A stretch of 64,000 nucleotides of DNA from AWTP1-13 sp050248715 (GCA_050248715.1 JBFWRV010000004.1:62001-126000), one strand, 5' to 3'. Counted from the first letter of the stretch, positions 25,406 to 34,479 are shown. Program-made: numbers and translations. The notes: generated by a model from the letters alone, not told the origin.

Positions 25406-26596
25406 ATGAGCGGGACTATTGCGATGCGCGGGCTGTTGATCGTTGTCGCTGCCGCCTCGGCCATGCTGGCGATGCTCTCGACCGGCCACGCGGCCTCCTG
25501 CGCCAGGGAGGACTTCGCGCAGGCCGTCGACCAGGCGGGTGCCGCGCTGCGCCAGCTCAACGCCGAAAACGCCCCGCGTCTGCGCAGCAAGATGCGCGCG
25601 CTGAAGGATGCCAGAGGTTGGCCCGACGCCGGCTTCGAGGAGCAGGCGATGGGGGCCGTACAAGACGAGCGGATGGCCGCGCTCGATTTGCAGGCCAATG
25701 ATCTGCTCGCCAAGATCGACACGTTGGGAACGATCGATCTTGGCAAGGAGCCCGACTGCGCCAAGCTGCAGGAGCTCGCTGCCGCCAGTCTCGAGCTGCA
25801 GGCGACGGTGAAGACCAAGGCCGCCTACACGCTCGCCAAGCTCGACCAGATGATCGCCGGCCCGGCTCCTGCGCCCGCGCCCAAGACCAAGAGCGCCGAG
25901 GCAACCCCGTCTGCGCCGCCGCCCTCCCCGCCTGCGCCGAAGGCACCTCCCCGCCAGCAGGACGCCAGCAACTGGTCGACACGCACGACCCCTCCGCCCA
26001 CCACGCCGCCGCCGGCGTCAGTGGCGCCTTCCCCATCTGTGTCGACTCAGCCAAGCGCCCGGCCTTCCGCAGTCGTCCCTATCCCTCCACCCGGAATGGG
26101 CGCCGAGGACGACGGCTACACGATCGACGAGATCATGACGGCGAGCGCCGGATTCTTCGGTAAAGTCTCCGCCAACCTCGGCGCCGTGATCGAGTACATG
26201 TTCAAGAACAGCGGGCGCCCCAAGGGCTACATCCTCGGCACCGAGGGCGGAGGCGCATTCCTGGCGGGCGTGCGCTACGGCAAGGGCACGCTCTATCTGC
26301 GCTCCCACACCGCGACGCAGCAAATCTTCTGGCACGGCCCGTCGCTCGGCACGGATGTGGGCGCCGACGGCTCCAAGACGTTGTTCCTGATCTACCGGCT
26401 GAGCTCTCCCGAGGACCTTTACGCGAGCTTCACCGGGATCGACGGATCGGCATATTTTGTCGGCGGCGTCGGTGCCACGCTCGTCACGAACGGCAAGGTC
26501 ATACTTGCTCCGATTCGCTCGGGCGTGGGCCTGAGGCTCGGCGCGAACATCGGCTACATCCGCTTCACGCCCCACTCCACGTGGAATCCCTTCTGA
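25406..26596 (+). CDS. EipA-like (DUF1134) envelope protein with N-terminal extension
   Basis: 396 aa. A signal peptide (about residues 7-30, ending GHAAS) is followed by a helical domain of ~120 residues with two cysteines. Next comes a Pro/Ser/Thr-rich linker (about residues 150-230) and a C-terminal DUF1134 domain starting YTIDEIMTASAGFFG and ending RLGANIGYIRFTP. DUF1134 is the EipA family, periplasmic and needed for envelope integrity in Brucella. EipA is normally ~200 aa, so the first half is an added module. The start is ATG 25406 or, less likely, 25424. It is monocistronic. Confidence 0.9.
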   Translation: MSGTIAMRGLLIVVAAASAMLAMLSTGHAASCAREDFAQAVDQAGAALRQLNAENAPRLRSKMRALKDARGWPDAGFEEQAMGAVQDERMAALDLQANDLLAKIDTLGTIDLGKEPDCAKLQELAAASLELQATVKTKAAYTLAKLDQMIAGPAPAPAPKTKSAEATPSAPPPSPPAPKAPPRQQDASNWSTRTTPPPTTPPPASVAPSPSVSTQPSARPSAVVPIPPPGMGAEDDGYTIDEIMTASAGFFGKVSANLGAVIEYMFKNSGRPKGYILGTEGGGAFLAGVRYGKGTLYLRSHTATQQIFWHGPSLGTDVGADGSKTLFLIYRLSSPEDLYASFTGIDGSAYFVGGVGATLVTNGKVILAPIRSGVGLRLGANIGYIRFTPHSTWNPF

Positions 26597-26672
26597 TCCC
26601 ACGCCACAACCAACCCGCGCTTGCCTTGCGCAGGTCGCAACTCAGCGAGAGCGATCGATTTGTGCTGGAGCG

Positions 26673-27011
26673 TCAGCGCCGGCAGGGTCGCGAGGAGACG
26701 GTGCAGGTATAGCTGCCGGCCCCGCCCGAGCAGCTCATCCGCTTGCTCACGGAGGCGCCGTAGCTGCCCCAGCGGCTGCCGTATTCCCAGGCCGTGAAAT
26801 CGATCCATGCCCCGATGGCGGCACGCTGGGCGGCGGCACGCGTCGGGCCGGAGCCTGTGCCGTCGTGAAAATGATCGAGCATGCAGGTCCTGCCGCCGAC
26901 TCTCACCCACGAGTGCATGCCGGCCAACCCGGTTTCCTGCGCGGTGACCGGTTCGGTCGACAATGCTGCTGCGAACGCCAGCGCGCAGACAATCGTCGAA
27001 ACTGTCTTCAT
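26673..27011 (-). CDS. Secreted hypothetical protein with WGSYGAS / Cys-rich end
   Basis: 112 aa from the ATG at 27011, with GGGG-rich sequence upstream. A signal peptide MKTVSTIVCALAFAAALS ends near TAQE. The mature region contains AAQRAAIGAWIDFTAWEYG, SRWGSYGASVSKRMSCSGG and a Cys-containing C-terminus (YTCTVSSRPCRR). The AW.DFTAWEYG...W pattern recurs in small exported proteins of Rhizobiales without known function. Disulfide bonding is likely. Confidence 0.7.
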   Translation of the reverse strand: MKTVSTIVCALAFAAALSTEPVTAQETGLAGMHSWVRVGGRTCMLDHFHDGTGSGPTRAAAQRAAIGAWIDFTAWEYGSRWGSYGASVSKRMSCSGGAGSYTCTVSSRPCRR

Positions 27012-27200
27012 GATCCCCAACCCCCTGGTGCAGCGAATACGATGCGGGACTATAACCGAGGGGGGACAATTTCCGACGCGAGCGAGGGCTGGTGCAGCGT
27101 CGCAGGCACGCGTTTCTGCCCGCGCCGCTGCTTTTGCGTCACAGTCGAGAAAGTCGCGCGGCAGTGTCAGCAAAGGCTGACTTCGCCGCGTCTCCGCACG

Positions 27201-27548
27201 CTACTTCGCGGCGACGACGGCGATCTCCACCAGCAGGCGCGGGTCGGCGAGCTTCGCCTCGATGCATGCGCGCCCCGGCAGGTTCTCGCCGCCGGTCCAG
27301 GCGTTCCAGGCCTCGTTCATCGATTCCCGCAGACGGATGTCGGGCACCCAGATGGTGGCTGACACAACTTTGGTCTTGTCGGTGCCGGCGAGCTTGAGGA
27401 CCCGATCGATCTCCTTGAGCACTTGCTGCGTCTGCCCTTTGACATCCTGCGAGGGGTCCCCCGCCGTGATGCCGGCCGTGAACACGAAGCCATTGGCCTC
27501 GACGACTTTGGAGTAGATTTTCGATGGCTCGTGGCGCTTGACGGTCAT
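27201..27548 (-). CDS. RidA family protein (reactive intermediate deaminase)
   Basis: 115 aa, normal RidA/YjgF length. NGFVFTAGITAGDP near the N-terminus, the QVLKEIDRVLKLAG helix, and GRACIEAKLADPRLLVEIA with the conserved Arg and Glu of the active cleft support the call. RidA proteins hydrolyse enamine/imine intermediates released by PLP enzymes such as threonine dehydratase, one of which is encoded at 6.5 kb. The sequence is closer to the general Rid groups than to E. coli RidA, so activity is inferred. Confidence 0.9.
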   Translation of the reverse strand: MTVKRHEPSKIYSKVVEANGFVFTAGITAGDPSQDVKGQTQQVLKEIDRVLKLAGTDKTKVVSATIWVPDIRLRESMNEAWNAWTGGENLPGRACIEAKLADPRLLVEIAVVAAK

Positions 27549-27620
27549 GGGGGTACGCTCCTGCTGATGACGTTTCTAATCGGGGGCCCTGTCATAGCAT
27601 GAGCGGGGCGTTGCGCCATT

Positions 27621-28193
27621 TCAGAAAAGCGGTTCCTCGTATTGCAGCGCGCCGTCGATGATCAAGCCTTTGATGGCAGCATTGCCCCCGGCGTCGACGG
27701 CAATCAACGCGGCCATCTTCTTGTCCCGCGCGAGCGCTTCCAGACGCGGTCCCTGACCCTCGGGCACGAAATAGCTCTCGATGCCGTAGCGAACCGACAC
27801 GGCGCGGTCGTCGGAGGTGGCCGACGGCCACCCGTGCCGCGCGCGGGCTTTCAGCGCGACACGATCAATGGTGGTCTCCTGCGGCATGGTGCGAGCGATC
27901 TTGACGGGCGCCCAACGGCCATCGGGGTCCTTCTCGATGACCACGTAGAAGGCCTGGTTGGGGTTCGGCGCGGGCCCCTCGAGGAGACGCACCGGCACAC
28001 GGCTCACGTCGTATCCCAGACGCACATACTCCCCGCGGAAGAGGTCGCGCGGATCGACGGGCACGATCGGCAGCGTGATCTCGCGACCCGATTTCAGGAG
28101 GCGCACGCGATCAACGACCATCGCCGCGAGCACGCCGGTCTGGGCCAGGGCTACGATGGCGAGCGAGAGCAGGAGCTTGCGGGCGGTAGTCAC
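27621..28193 (-). CDS. GDYXXLXY-motif membrane-anchored protein
   Basis: 190 aa from GTG 28193, which overlaps the stop of the upstream DUF2157 gene (GTGA). The N-terminus is a single hydrophobic anchor (RKLLLSLAIVALAQTGVLAAMVVD). VDPRDLFRGEYVRLGYDVSR carries the family motif in the form GEYVRLGY. GIESYFVPEG later in the chain is also typical. Such proteins are almost always paired with DUF2157 membrane proteins, as here. Function is unknown; the C-terminal domain is predicted periplasmic. Confidence 0.88.
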   Translation of the reverse strand: MTTARKLLLSLAIVALAQTGVLAAMVVDRVRLLKSGREITLPIVPVDPRDLFRGEYVRLGYDVSRVPVRLLEGPAPNPNQAFYVVIEKDPDGRWAPVKIARTMPQETTIDRVALKARARHGWPSATSDDRAVSVRYGIESYFVPEGQGPRLEALARDKKMAALIAVDAGGNAAIKGLIIDGALQYEEPLF

Positions 28194-29356
28194 GGTGCGG
28201 CCTCCGTCGGCGCCTTGCGCTGATGCAGCCGATAGGCCGCCCACGCGAGCAGGCTCACCATGATCGCGGCGATGAGGAAGAACAGCGAGGTGTTGAGCAG
28301 CGTGCCGAAGGTCTTGAGATAGAGGCTGAAGACCTCGAGCGCGAAGGCGCCGTAGGCAAGCCACAGCGCGGCGCGGTTGTCGGTATGGACGGCCCAGAGC
28401 ATGGCCCCGAGCAGCAGTGCGAGCGTCACAACGGCGAGGAGAACGAGCTGCGGCGTCCACATCTTGTCCTGGATGTCATGGAGCACGACCCGGTCGATGA
28501 ACTGCATGATGTAGAGGCCGGCGAACGCCACGAGCGTGCCGTAGGCGAAGATGGCGGCCGAAGCCGGGAGCTGACGGTCGATAGCCGGTCCCGCCGCTGC
28601 AGCGGCGAAAGCCGCCGCTATGCCGATGACGATGACGATCCAGTGGGCGTGATGGTCGAGCACGAGGTAGCCGAGCGGGACCAACCAGGTCACCAGGCAC
28701 GCAGCCGCAAGATGCAGGCCGGGCCGCCAGCCGTGCCACGCCGCCACGGCGACCGTCGCGGCCCACGCCGGCAGAAAGCTCCAGTGCGCAGCGCCGGTAA
28801 GAAAGCGCTCGTAGCCGGTCCACACGGCGAGCAGCACGAACGTGGCGGCGAGTGCCGGGTTGGATCTCAGCAGGACGGCTGCCAGCAGCGCGCCGACCGC
28901 CCACATCAGAACCGCATCGGGCGGGTTGCCCTCCATATGGTACATCTGCGCGATCAGCATGATGGAGGCGCCGAACACGGCAATGCCGCAGAGCACTGCG
29001 GCGTGGGCGAAGGCGTCGAGCCGGCGCTGGAAGAGCAGCAGGGCGGCGCCGTAGCAGGCCCACAGGGTGGCGAAAAGCAATCCGAGACGCACGAGCTTGG
29101 AGATCGCCGTCCAGTTGGCGGCGACGAAGCTCATGACCGCGAACCCGAACAGCACGGCGCCGAGGATGGCGAAGACGGGTGCGGCGCCGAAGGCCGAGCC
29201 ACGGGACTTGAGATCGGCGCGGATGGCGGAGGCGCCGTCCTCGCTGATCCAGCCTTCGGACCGCCAGCGCGCCAGATCGCGCTCGAGCCTGTGGCGATAC
29301 CAGGACACGCGACGAGAACCCTTCCGTTGCCCCAGCAGAAAGATATTGTTGATCAT
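28190..29356 (-). CDS. DUF2157 polytopic membrane protein
   Basis: 388 aa. A cytoplasmic N-terminus (RHRLERDLARWRSEGWISED) is typical of DUF2157. About ten hydrophobic helices follow, starting with PVFAILGAVLFGFAVMSFVA and ending with FFLIAAIMVSLLAWAAY. It overlaps the GDYXXLXY gene by four bases (GTGA), so the pair is translationally coupled and probably forms one membrane unit. No biochemical role is known for this pair. Confidence 0.9.
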   Translation of the reverse strand: MINNIFLLGQRKGSRRVSWYRHRLERDLARWRSEGWISEDGASAIRADLKSRGSAFGAAPVFAILGAVLFGFAVMSFVAANWTAISKLVRLGLLFATLWACYGAALLLFQRRLDAFAHAAVLCGIAVFGASIMLIAQMYHMEGNPPDAVLMWAVGALLAAVLLRSNPALAATFVLLAVWTGYERFLTGAAHWSFLPAWAATVAVAAWHGWRPGLHLAAACLVTWLVPLGYLVLDHHAHWIVIVIGIAAAFAAAAAGPAIDRQLPASAAIFAYGTLVAFAGLYIMQFIDRVVLHDIQDKMWTPQLVLLAVVTLALLLGAMLWAVHTDNRAALWLAYGAFALEVFSLYLKTFGTLLNTSLFFLIAAIMVSLLAWAAYRLHQRKAPTEAAP

Positions 29357-29426
29357 TGTTCAATCGTCAAGCCTGCGCGGCAGCAACCGTCGGGCCGCGG
29401 CATGCTTACCGGGGGCGCCCAGCCAA

Positions 29427-29957
29427 TCAGGATTTCGGATGGGGTTGTCGGGATTGCTCGATATCGGCGCGAAGCTCGGGGACTTCACCGTTACGCGTGG
29501 TTCCCAGGCTGTCGTCGAGCCGCCGGAGGACGGCCAGGATCAACACCGTGAGGAGCGTGGCGATCACGGTGAGCACATAGTATCCGGCGCCGCAGGCGAC
29601 GCCGAGCGCGCCGGCCATCCACATGGCCGCCCCAGTCGTCAGCCCGTGCACGCCCCGGCGACTCTGGATGATGGCGCCCGCCGCCAGGAACGCGACGCCT
29701 CCGGTCACCGCCTCGATCACCCGGATCGGATCGCCCGTCGCCGACTTCGTCAAGTGATGGATCTCGAACGTAAGTACGGTGAAGACGGCGGCAGCTAGAG
29801 CAGTGAGCATGTGCGTGCGCAATCCGGCCGGGCGGTCTTTCATCTCGCGTTCGATGCCGATCGCGGCTCCCGCGCCCGCTGCCATGAGCAGGCGCAGGAC
29901 GATGTCCAGCTCGTGCGTCACGGTGTGTCCGGCGTCGAATGCATCGGTCCAGGACAT
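29427..29957 (-). CDS. MgtC/SapB family membrane protein
   Basis: 176 aa from the ATG at 29957, chosen for GAAGGAAGGG upstream. About four to five membrane helices. The MgtC signature is IGIEREMKDRPAGLRTHMLT (about residues 31-50), followed by VTGGVAFLAAGAIIQSRRGV and LTTGAAMWMAGALGVACG. The C-terminal cytoplasmic tail is short, so the ACT-like domain of virulence MgtC is absent. Roles in Mg2+ limitation and membrane-potential control are known for some homologues. It lies 70 bases downstream of the DUF2157 start in the same direction and may be transcribed ahead of it. Confidence 0.9.
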   Translation of the reverse strand: MSWTDAFDAGHTVTHELDIVLRLLMAAGAGAAIGIEREMKDRPAGLRTHMLTALAAAVFTVLTFEIHHLTKSATGDPIRVIEAVTGGVAFLAAGAIIQSRRGVHGLTTGAAMWMAGALGVACGAGYYVLTVIATLLTVLILAVLRRLDDSLGTTRNGEVPELRADIEQSRQPHPKS

Positions 29958-30119
29958 GCCGCCAATCCCTTCCTTCACAGGCGAGATGGCGTGAAACGAG
30001 CAGCGCCGCTTCAGGTTCCGCAGGAGCACACCCGAAACAGCGGACGTGGAACGACTGGCTGGGTGTCCACGTTCTAGTTCGCGACCGTGGCAAGCACACG
30101 CGAGTCTCCGGAGACGATC

Positions 30120-30374
30120 ATGACGAACCTCTCCAGATTGTCGGCACTGTCTTGGATATTTGCCGCCGCAGGGGCCTTCTCGTTCAGCGTGCTGCTTGTC
30201 TTTGCAACCCCGGAGGACGCAATCAGCCCCTGGGGCGTGCTGGCCTTCGCCTTGAGCCTGCTGTTGTTCGTCGGGCTTGCCTACAAGCCTCAGTTCCCCG
30301 AACCGTTGGAGCGCCGCCGTCGCCGACGCGGTCGACTTGCCGGACCCAAGCGGGGAGCCCGGCTGCCCGGTTAG
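30120..30374 (+). CDS. Small membrane protein (84 aa)
   Basis: ATG at 30120 preceded by CCGGAGACG. Two hydrophobic segments (LSWIFAAAGAFSFSVLLVF and WGVLAFALSLLLFVGLAY) are followed by a strongly basic tail (EPLERRRRRRGRL), giving an N-in/C-in hairpin topology. Its stop TAG overlaps the TAA of the convergent GDPD gene (sequence TTAG at 30371-30374). No family is recognised. Confidence 0.6.
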   Translation: MTNLSRLSALSWIFAAAGAFSFSVLLVFATPEDAISPWGVLAFALSLLLFVGLAYKPQFPEPLERRRRRRGRLAGPKRGARLPG

Positions 30375-31339
30375 CGCACGAGCGGGGCGACACGGTCGAT
30401 GCGATTAGTCCAGATGCCGCCGACGTATCCCGGTGGGAGCTTGCGGAGCTCATCGGGGCGGTCTATGCCGCGCGAGAACCCCTCGCCGCCCCATGGGCCG
30501 ACGGCGAACACTTCTGTGCCTGCAGCCTTCATGCGGGCGAGAAACCGATTGGGCCAGCCCCACACCCAGCCGGCGTAGTTGTAGGGCAGGAGGACGATGC
30601 TTTTGCGGCACGCAAACGGCGTCCAGCCCGACCATCCCACAGCCAGATAGCGAAGCATGCAGCGTTTGAGAGCTGATCCGCTCATCGCGAGTATCTGGGG
30701 CAGCCGCGCGCGCACCTGGCCGACGGGACGTTCGCCGCCATACACGGCGAGTAGCGCCAGGCGCTCGGCCGGCAAGTGCGAAAGCCGCTCGGTGAGCCTC
30801 TCGCCTTCACCTGCATCGTTGCTCTTTATGTGGATCAGGAAGCGCTTGCCGGGAAATGCAGCGAATACCTCGTCGAGCGACGGCATCAGCCCGACCCCCT
30901 TGCCGCGAAACGGGAAGGTCTTGCCGGCATCGGCCGTGTAGCCATAGCCGATATCGAGCGCCTTCAGCTCCGCAAGCGTGCGCTCGCGCGTCACCCCGGT
31001 GCCGTCCGTGCGGCAATCGAGCGTCCAGTCGTGGAACACAGCGAAGTGGCCATCGGTCGTCGGATGGATGTCGAACTCGACGATGTCTGCACCGGCCGCA
31101 AACGCAGCCTGCATCGACGCCAGCGTATTTTCGAGGAACGGATGCTCGGGCGCGTGGATGCGCGCGGCGGTGCAGGTATCGCTTTCGAGCCCGACATCGC
31201 TGAATGTCTGCGCCAGGCCGCGATGGGCGAGCAAGGTGGGCCGTGATGCTGGCGGCGTGGCGAGCAGGCTCGTGTTGTTGAGAAACACGAAGGCGGCGAG
31301 CAGCAACACCCCCGGCAGCACCCACCGCGCCTTTCTCAT
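30371..31339 (-). CDS. Glycerophosphodiester phosphodiesterase family protein
   Basis: 322 aa from the ATG at 31339. An N-terminal membrane anchor (WVLPGVLLLAAFVFL) precedes the GDPD TIM barrel, which contains LLAHRGL, ADIVEFDIHPTTDG and FAVFHDWTLDCRTDG. These supply the catalytic His pair and the metal-binding Glu/Asp. LAELKALDIGYGYT and PSLDEVFAAFPGKRFLIHIK follow the usual order. It is predicted to hydrolyse glycerophosphodiesters in the periplasm or at the inner membrane. The ~220 bases upstream, to coq7, show no gene. Confidence 0.92.
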   Translation of the reverse strand: MRKARWVLPGVLLLAAFVFLNNTSLLATPPASRPTLLAHRGLAQTFSDVGLESDTCTAARIHAPEHPFLENTLASMQAAFAAGADIVEFDIHPTTDGHFAVFHDWTLDCRTDGTGVTRERTLAELKALDIGYGYTADAGKTFPFRGKGVGLMPSLDEVFAAFPGKRFLIHIKSNDAGEGERLTERLSHLPAERLALLAVYGGERPVGQVRARLPQILAMSGSALKRCMLRYLAVGWSGWTPFACRKSIVLLPYNYAGWVWGWPNRFLARMKAAGTEVFAVGPWGGEGFSRGIDRPDELRKLPPGYVGGIWTNRIDRVAPLVR

Positions 31340-31559
31340 CCTGTCGCTCCCGTCGCCAACGGCGCGCAGAACAGATTGCCACTGCGGCGCCAGAATGGCG
31401 TAGCCGGGACCACAAACCTTGAGCGAAAAGTTCCACAGCGAAAAGCTCCAGGACCTCGAGGGAGGCCTGGCAAGGTCGACGCGGGAAACTGCGCGCAGTG
31501 TCGGCGCCGGCCAACGCATGCCGTCGGGCAAGCGTGTGGGGTTCTTCGATGGCGCGCGG

Positions 31560-32159
31560 TCAGCGGGCAGAACCAGCCAGACGCAGGTCGCGTGCCATCC
31601 GGCTCGAGTCGCCCCAGGTGGAAAGCCAGATCAGAAGATCCGTGATGCCCGAAATCGCTGCTCCCGACACGCGCTGAAACAAACCGGGGGTGCCGAGGTG
31701 CGCCTGCGCATGCCTGAGGTGGGATAGCTCTTCCTCACGAATAGATAGAATTGCCGCATAAAGCTCGGCATCCCGGTGGCAAAGGAAGTGGAGCTGATCG
31801 TCCAGGTGGCGATGCACGGCGGATTCCACCGCGGCAGTGCAAATCCAGATTGCCTGCCGGCCGGCGAGCGCCGTGAGGAACCCGAGCAACCACCCGCCCA
31901 GGCTCCACAGCGACATCACACGGCATGGTCGCGAACCGCGTGCCGGCATGGCCGCGAAGAAGGCTGCACAGTGCTGTTTCTCGTGGTCCAGCATGTTTGC
32001 CAGCACTGGCACCAAGTCTGGAAACCGAGACCTGGCCGCACCAATCTGGGCGCCGTAGATGCGGATGGCGCCATACTCCCCCGCGTGATTGACCCTCACG
32101 ATGCGGGCAATTGTCAGGGCCTCACGAGCAGAGAGCCTCGATTGCGGTAGCGCCGCCAC
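31560..32159 (-). CDS. coq7: 3-demethoxyubiquinol 3-hydroxylase (Coq7 family)
   Basis: 199 aa ferritin-like di-iron monooxygenase that adds the last hydroxyl in ubiquinone synthesis. Iron-ligand motifs are visible in order: RVNHAGEYGAIRIY (first Glu), DHEKQHCAAFF (Glu and His), AAVESAVHRHL (Glu) and REEELSHLRHA (Glu and His). The protein is slightly longer than some Coq7 homologues because of a C-terminal tail. It begins 9 bases after the icd stop on the same strand, so the two are probably co-transcribed. Confidence 0.92.
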   Translation of the reverse strand: MAALPQSRLSAREALTIARIVRVNHAGEYGAIRIYGAQIGAARSRFPDLVPVLANMLDHEKQHCAAFFAAMPARGSRPCRVMSLWSLGGWLLGFLTALAGRQAIWICTAAVESAVHRHLDDQLHFLCHRDAELYAAILSIREEELSHLRHAQAHLGTPGLFQRVSGAAISGITDLLIWLSTWGDSSRMARDLRLAGSAR

Positions 32160-32168
32160 TGATCCCGC

Positions 32169-33383
32169 TCAGGCCGTCATCGCCTTCCTCAAATTCTCGT
32201 CGACCTTGTCGAGGAAGCCCTGCGTGGAAAGCCACTTCTGGTGATCGCCGACAAGCAGCGCGAGGTCCTTCGTCATGTCGCCGGCCTCCACAGTGGCGAT
32301 GCTCACCGTCTCCAGGGTGGCTGCGAACTTTGCGAGCGCAGGATTGCCGTCGAGCTTGGCGCGATGGGCGAGCCCGCGTGTCCAGGCGAAGATGGAGGCC
32401 ATCGAGTTGGTCGAGGTTTCCTTGCCCTGCTGGTGCTGGCGGTAGTGGCGCGTCACCGTGCCATGCGCAGCTTCCGCCTCCACGGTCTTGCCGTCCGGCG
32501 TCATCAGCACGCTCGTCATGAGGCCGAGCGAGCCGAAGCCTTGCGCGGCCGTGTCGGACTGCACATCGCCGTCGTAGTTCTTGCAGGCCCACACGTAGCC
32601 GCCCGACCACTTGAGGGCCGCCGCCACCATGTCGTCGATCAGGCGGTGCTCGTAGGTGAGCTTGCGTTTATCGAACTCGGACTTGAACTCGGTGTCGAAG
32701 ATCTCCTGGAAGATGTCCTTGAAGCGGCCGTCGTAGACCTTGAGGATCGTGTTCTTGGTCGAGAGGTAGACGGGATAGTTGCGGGCAAGCCCATAGTTGA
32801 AGGAGGCGCGGGCAAAGTCGCGGATCGAGTCGTCGAGGTTGTACATTGCCATGGTGACGCCCGAGCCCGGCGTCTTGAACACCTCCTTCTCGATCACTTT
32901 GCCGTCCTCGCCGACGAATTTGAGCGTGATGGTCCCCTTGCCCGGGAACTTGAAGTCGGTGGCGCGGTACTGGTCGCCGTAGGCATGGCGGCCGATGACG
33001 AAGGGCTGGGTCCAGCCCGGCACCAGTCGCGGCACGTTCTTGCAGATGATGGGCTCGCGGAAGATCACGCCCCCGAGGATGTTGCGGATGGTGCCGTTCG
33101 GCGACTTCCACATTTCCTTGAGGTTGAACTCCTTCACGCGCGCCTCGTCAGGCGTGATGGTCGCGCACTTGACGGCGACGCCGTGCTCCTTGGTGGCGTT
33201 GGCCGCGTCGATCGTGATCTGATCGTTGGTCTTGTCGCGGGCTTCGATGCCGAGGTCGTAGTATTCCAGCTTCAGGTCAAGATAGGGGTGGATCAGCTTG
33301 TCCTTGATGAGCTGCCAGATGATGCGCGTCATTTCATCGCCGTCCATCTCGACGACGGTGCCGGAAACCTTGATCTTCTGCAT
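32169..33383 (-). CDS. icd: NADP-dependent isocitrate dehydrogenase
   Basis: 404 aa from the ATG at 33383 (MQKIKVSGTVVEMDGDEMTR). It is the eukaryote-like homodimeric IDH type normal in alphaproteobacteria. Family blocks are VKCATITPDEARVKEF, KSPNGTIRNILGG, FVIGRHAYGDQYRATDF, CKNYDGDVQSDTAAQGFGSL and EAAHGTVTRHYRQHQQGKET. It oxidatively decarboxylates isocitrate to 2-oxoglutarate in the TCA cycle. coq7 follows after 9 bases, an arrangement that joins central carbon and quinone metabolism in one transcript. Confidence 0.97.
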   Translation of the reverse strand: MQKIKVSGTVVEMDGDEMTRIIWQLIKDKLIHPYLDLKLEYYDLGIEARDKTNDQITIDAANATKEHGVAVKCATITPDEARVKEFNLKEMWKSPNGTIRNILGGVIFREPIICKNVPRLVPGWTQPFVIGRHAYGDQYRATDFKFPGKGTITLKFVGEDGKVIEKEVFKTPGSGVTMAMYNLDDSIRDFARASFNYGLARNYPVYLSTKNTILKVYDGRFKDIFQEIFDTEFKSEFDKRKLTYEHRLIDDMVAAALKWSGGYVWACKNYDGDVQSDTAAQGFGSLGLMTSVLMTPDGKTVEAEAAHGTVTRHYRQHQQGKETSTNSMASIFAWTRGLAHRAKLDGNPALAKFAATLETVSIATVEAGDMTKDLALLVGDHQKWLSTQGFLDKVDENLRKAMTA

Positions 33384-33553
33384 GTGGCCAACCCCTGAAG
33401 TGCTCGGCGCCTCGACCGTGGCCCGCCCTATACCATCCGCGCGCAGACGCGAAAAGCGCAACGCTGGTCGCAGCCGCCGCAAACCCTCGACACAGGCTTG
33501 GATTGTGGGCAGGCTCGCCCGGAGCAGGCGGTCGGCTCACGGGAGAGGGCGAT

Positions 33554-34441
33554 ATGCGGCGCGAGACTGTGCAGGTCAACGGCGTGGACCTCCACCTGCG
33601 GGCCATGGGCGATGCCGGGGCGCCGCTGATCCTGTTCCTCCATGGCTTTCCCGAATACTCGGGAGCCTGGGACGACGTGCTCCCGGCGTTTGCCGGTCGT
33701 TTCCATGCGGTGGCGCCCGATCAGCGCGGCTATGCCCATTCCTCCAAGCCCGAGGGCATTGAGGCCTATCGCGTCAAGAGTCTGGTGCGGGACATCCTCG
33801 GACTAGGCGAGCTCTTGTCGCCAGGCCGGCCGTTCATCCTGGTCGGCCATGACTGGGGCGCGTCCGTGGCCTATGCCACCGCGATTGCAGCACCCGGTCG
33901 GGTTGGCCGGCTGGTCGTGATCAACGGCGTGCACCCCGGTCCTTTCCAACGCGCGCTGATCGAGGACGACGCCCAGCGCCGCGCCAGCGCCTATATGCAT
34001 CTTCTGCGCTCGCCTGAGGCCGAAGCCGAGCTCTCCGCCGGCAATTTCGAGCGCCTGCTAGGGATGCTGTCGCGCTTCGGCCCGCAACCCTGGCTGACGC
34101 CGCAGAAGCGCGCCGGTTACCTGGAGGCCTGGAGCCAGCCGGGCGCGCTGACGGGCATGCTCAACTGGTATCGGGCATCGCCGCTGCTGGTGCCGCGGCC
34201 GGGCGAGACGGTCGATCCAGGCAAGGTCATGAAGCTCGATCCGGCCCAGCTCAGGGTGCGCATGCCCCATCTCGTCATCTGGGGCCTGGAGGACAAAGCC
34301 TTGCTGCCGGTCTCGCGCGCCACGCTTGGCGATTTCTGCGATAACCTCACCGTGCGCGAGATCGCCGGCGCCGATCACTGGATCGTCCATCAGAGGACGG
34401 CCGAGGTCATCGACTTGATCCGGGGCTTTCTCGGTGCTTGA
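33554..34441 (+). CDS. Alpha/beta hydrolase, epoxide hydrolase-like
   Basis: 295 aa from the ATG at 33554, with GGGAGAGGG upstream. FLHGFPEYSGAWDDV supplies the oxyanion HGFP motif, and VGHDWGASVAYATA carries the nucleophile Asp in G-H-D-W-G, diagnostic of epoxide hydrolase/haloalkane dehalogenase-type hydrolases. IAGADHWIVHQ near the C-terminus provides the catalytic His. DQRGYAHSSKP also matches the epoxide hydrolase group. The substrate is unknown. It is divergent from icd. Confidence 0.9.
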   Translation: MRRETVQVNGVDLHLRAMGDAGAPLILFLHGFPEYSGAWDDVLPAFAGRFHAVAPDQRGYAHSSKPEGIEAYRVKSLVRDILGLGELLSPGRPFILVGHDWGASVAYATAIAAPGRVGRLVVINGVHPGPFQRALIEDDAQRRASAYMHLLRSPEAEAELSAGNFERLLGMLSRFGPQPWLTPQKRAGYLEAWSQPGALTGMLNWYRASPLLVPRPGETVDPGKVMKLDPAQLRVRMPHLVIWGLEDKALLPVSRATLGDFCDNLTVREIAGADHWIVHQRTAEVIDLIRGFLGA

Positions 34442-34479
34442 TGTCGCTGCCACCCTCGGTGCTTGCGCCGTCGCCGTGG

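Noticed and set aside
32241..33398. 385-codon plus-strand frame opposite icd
   Set aside because: Antisense of icd; low-complexity Val/Leu/Asp/His composition.
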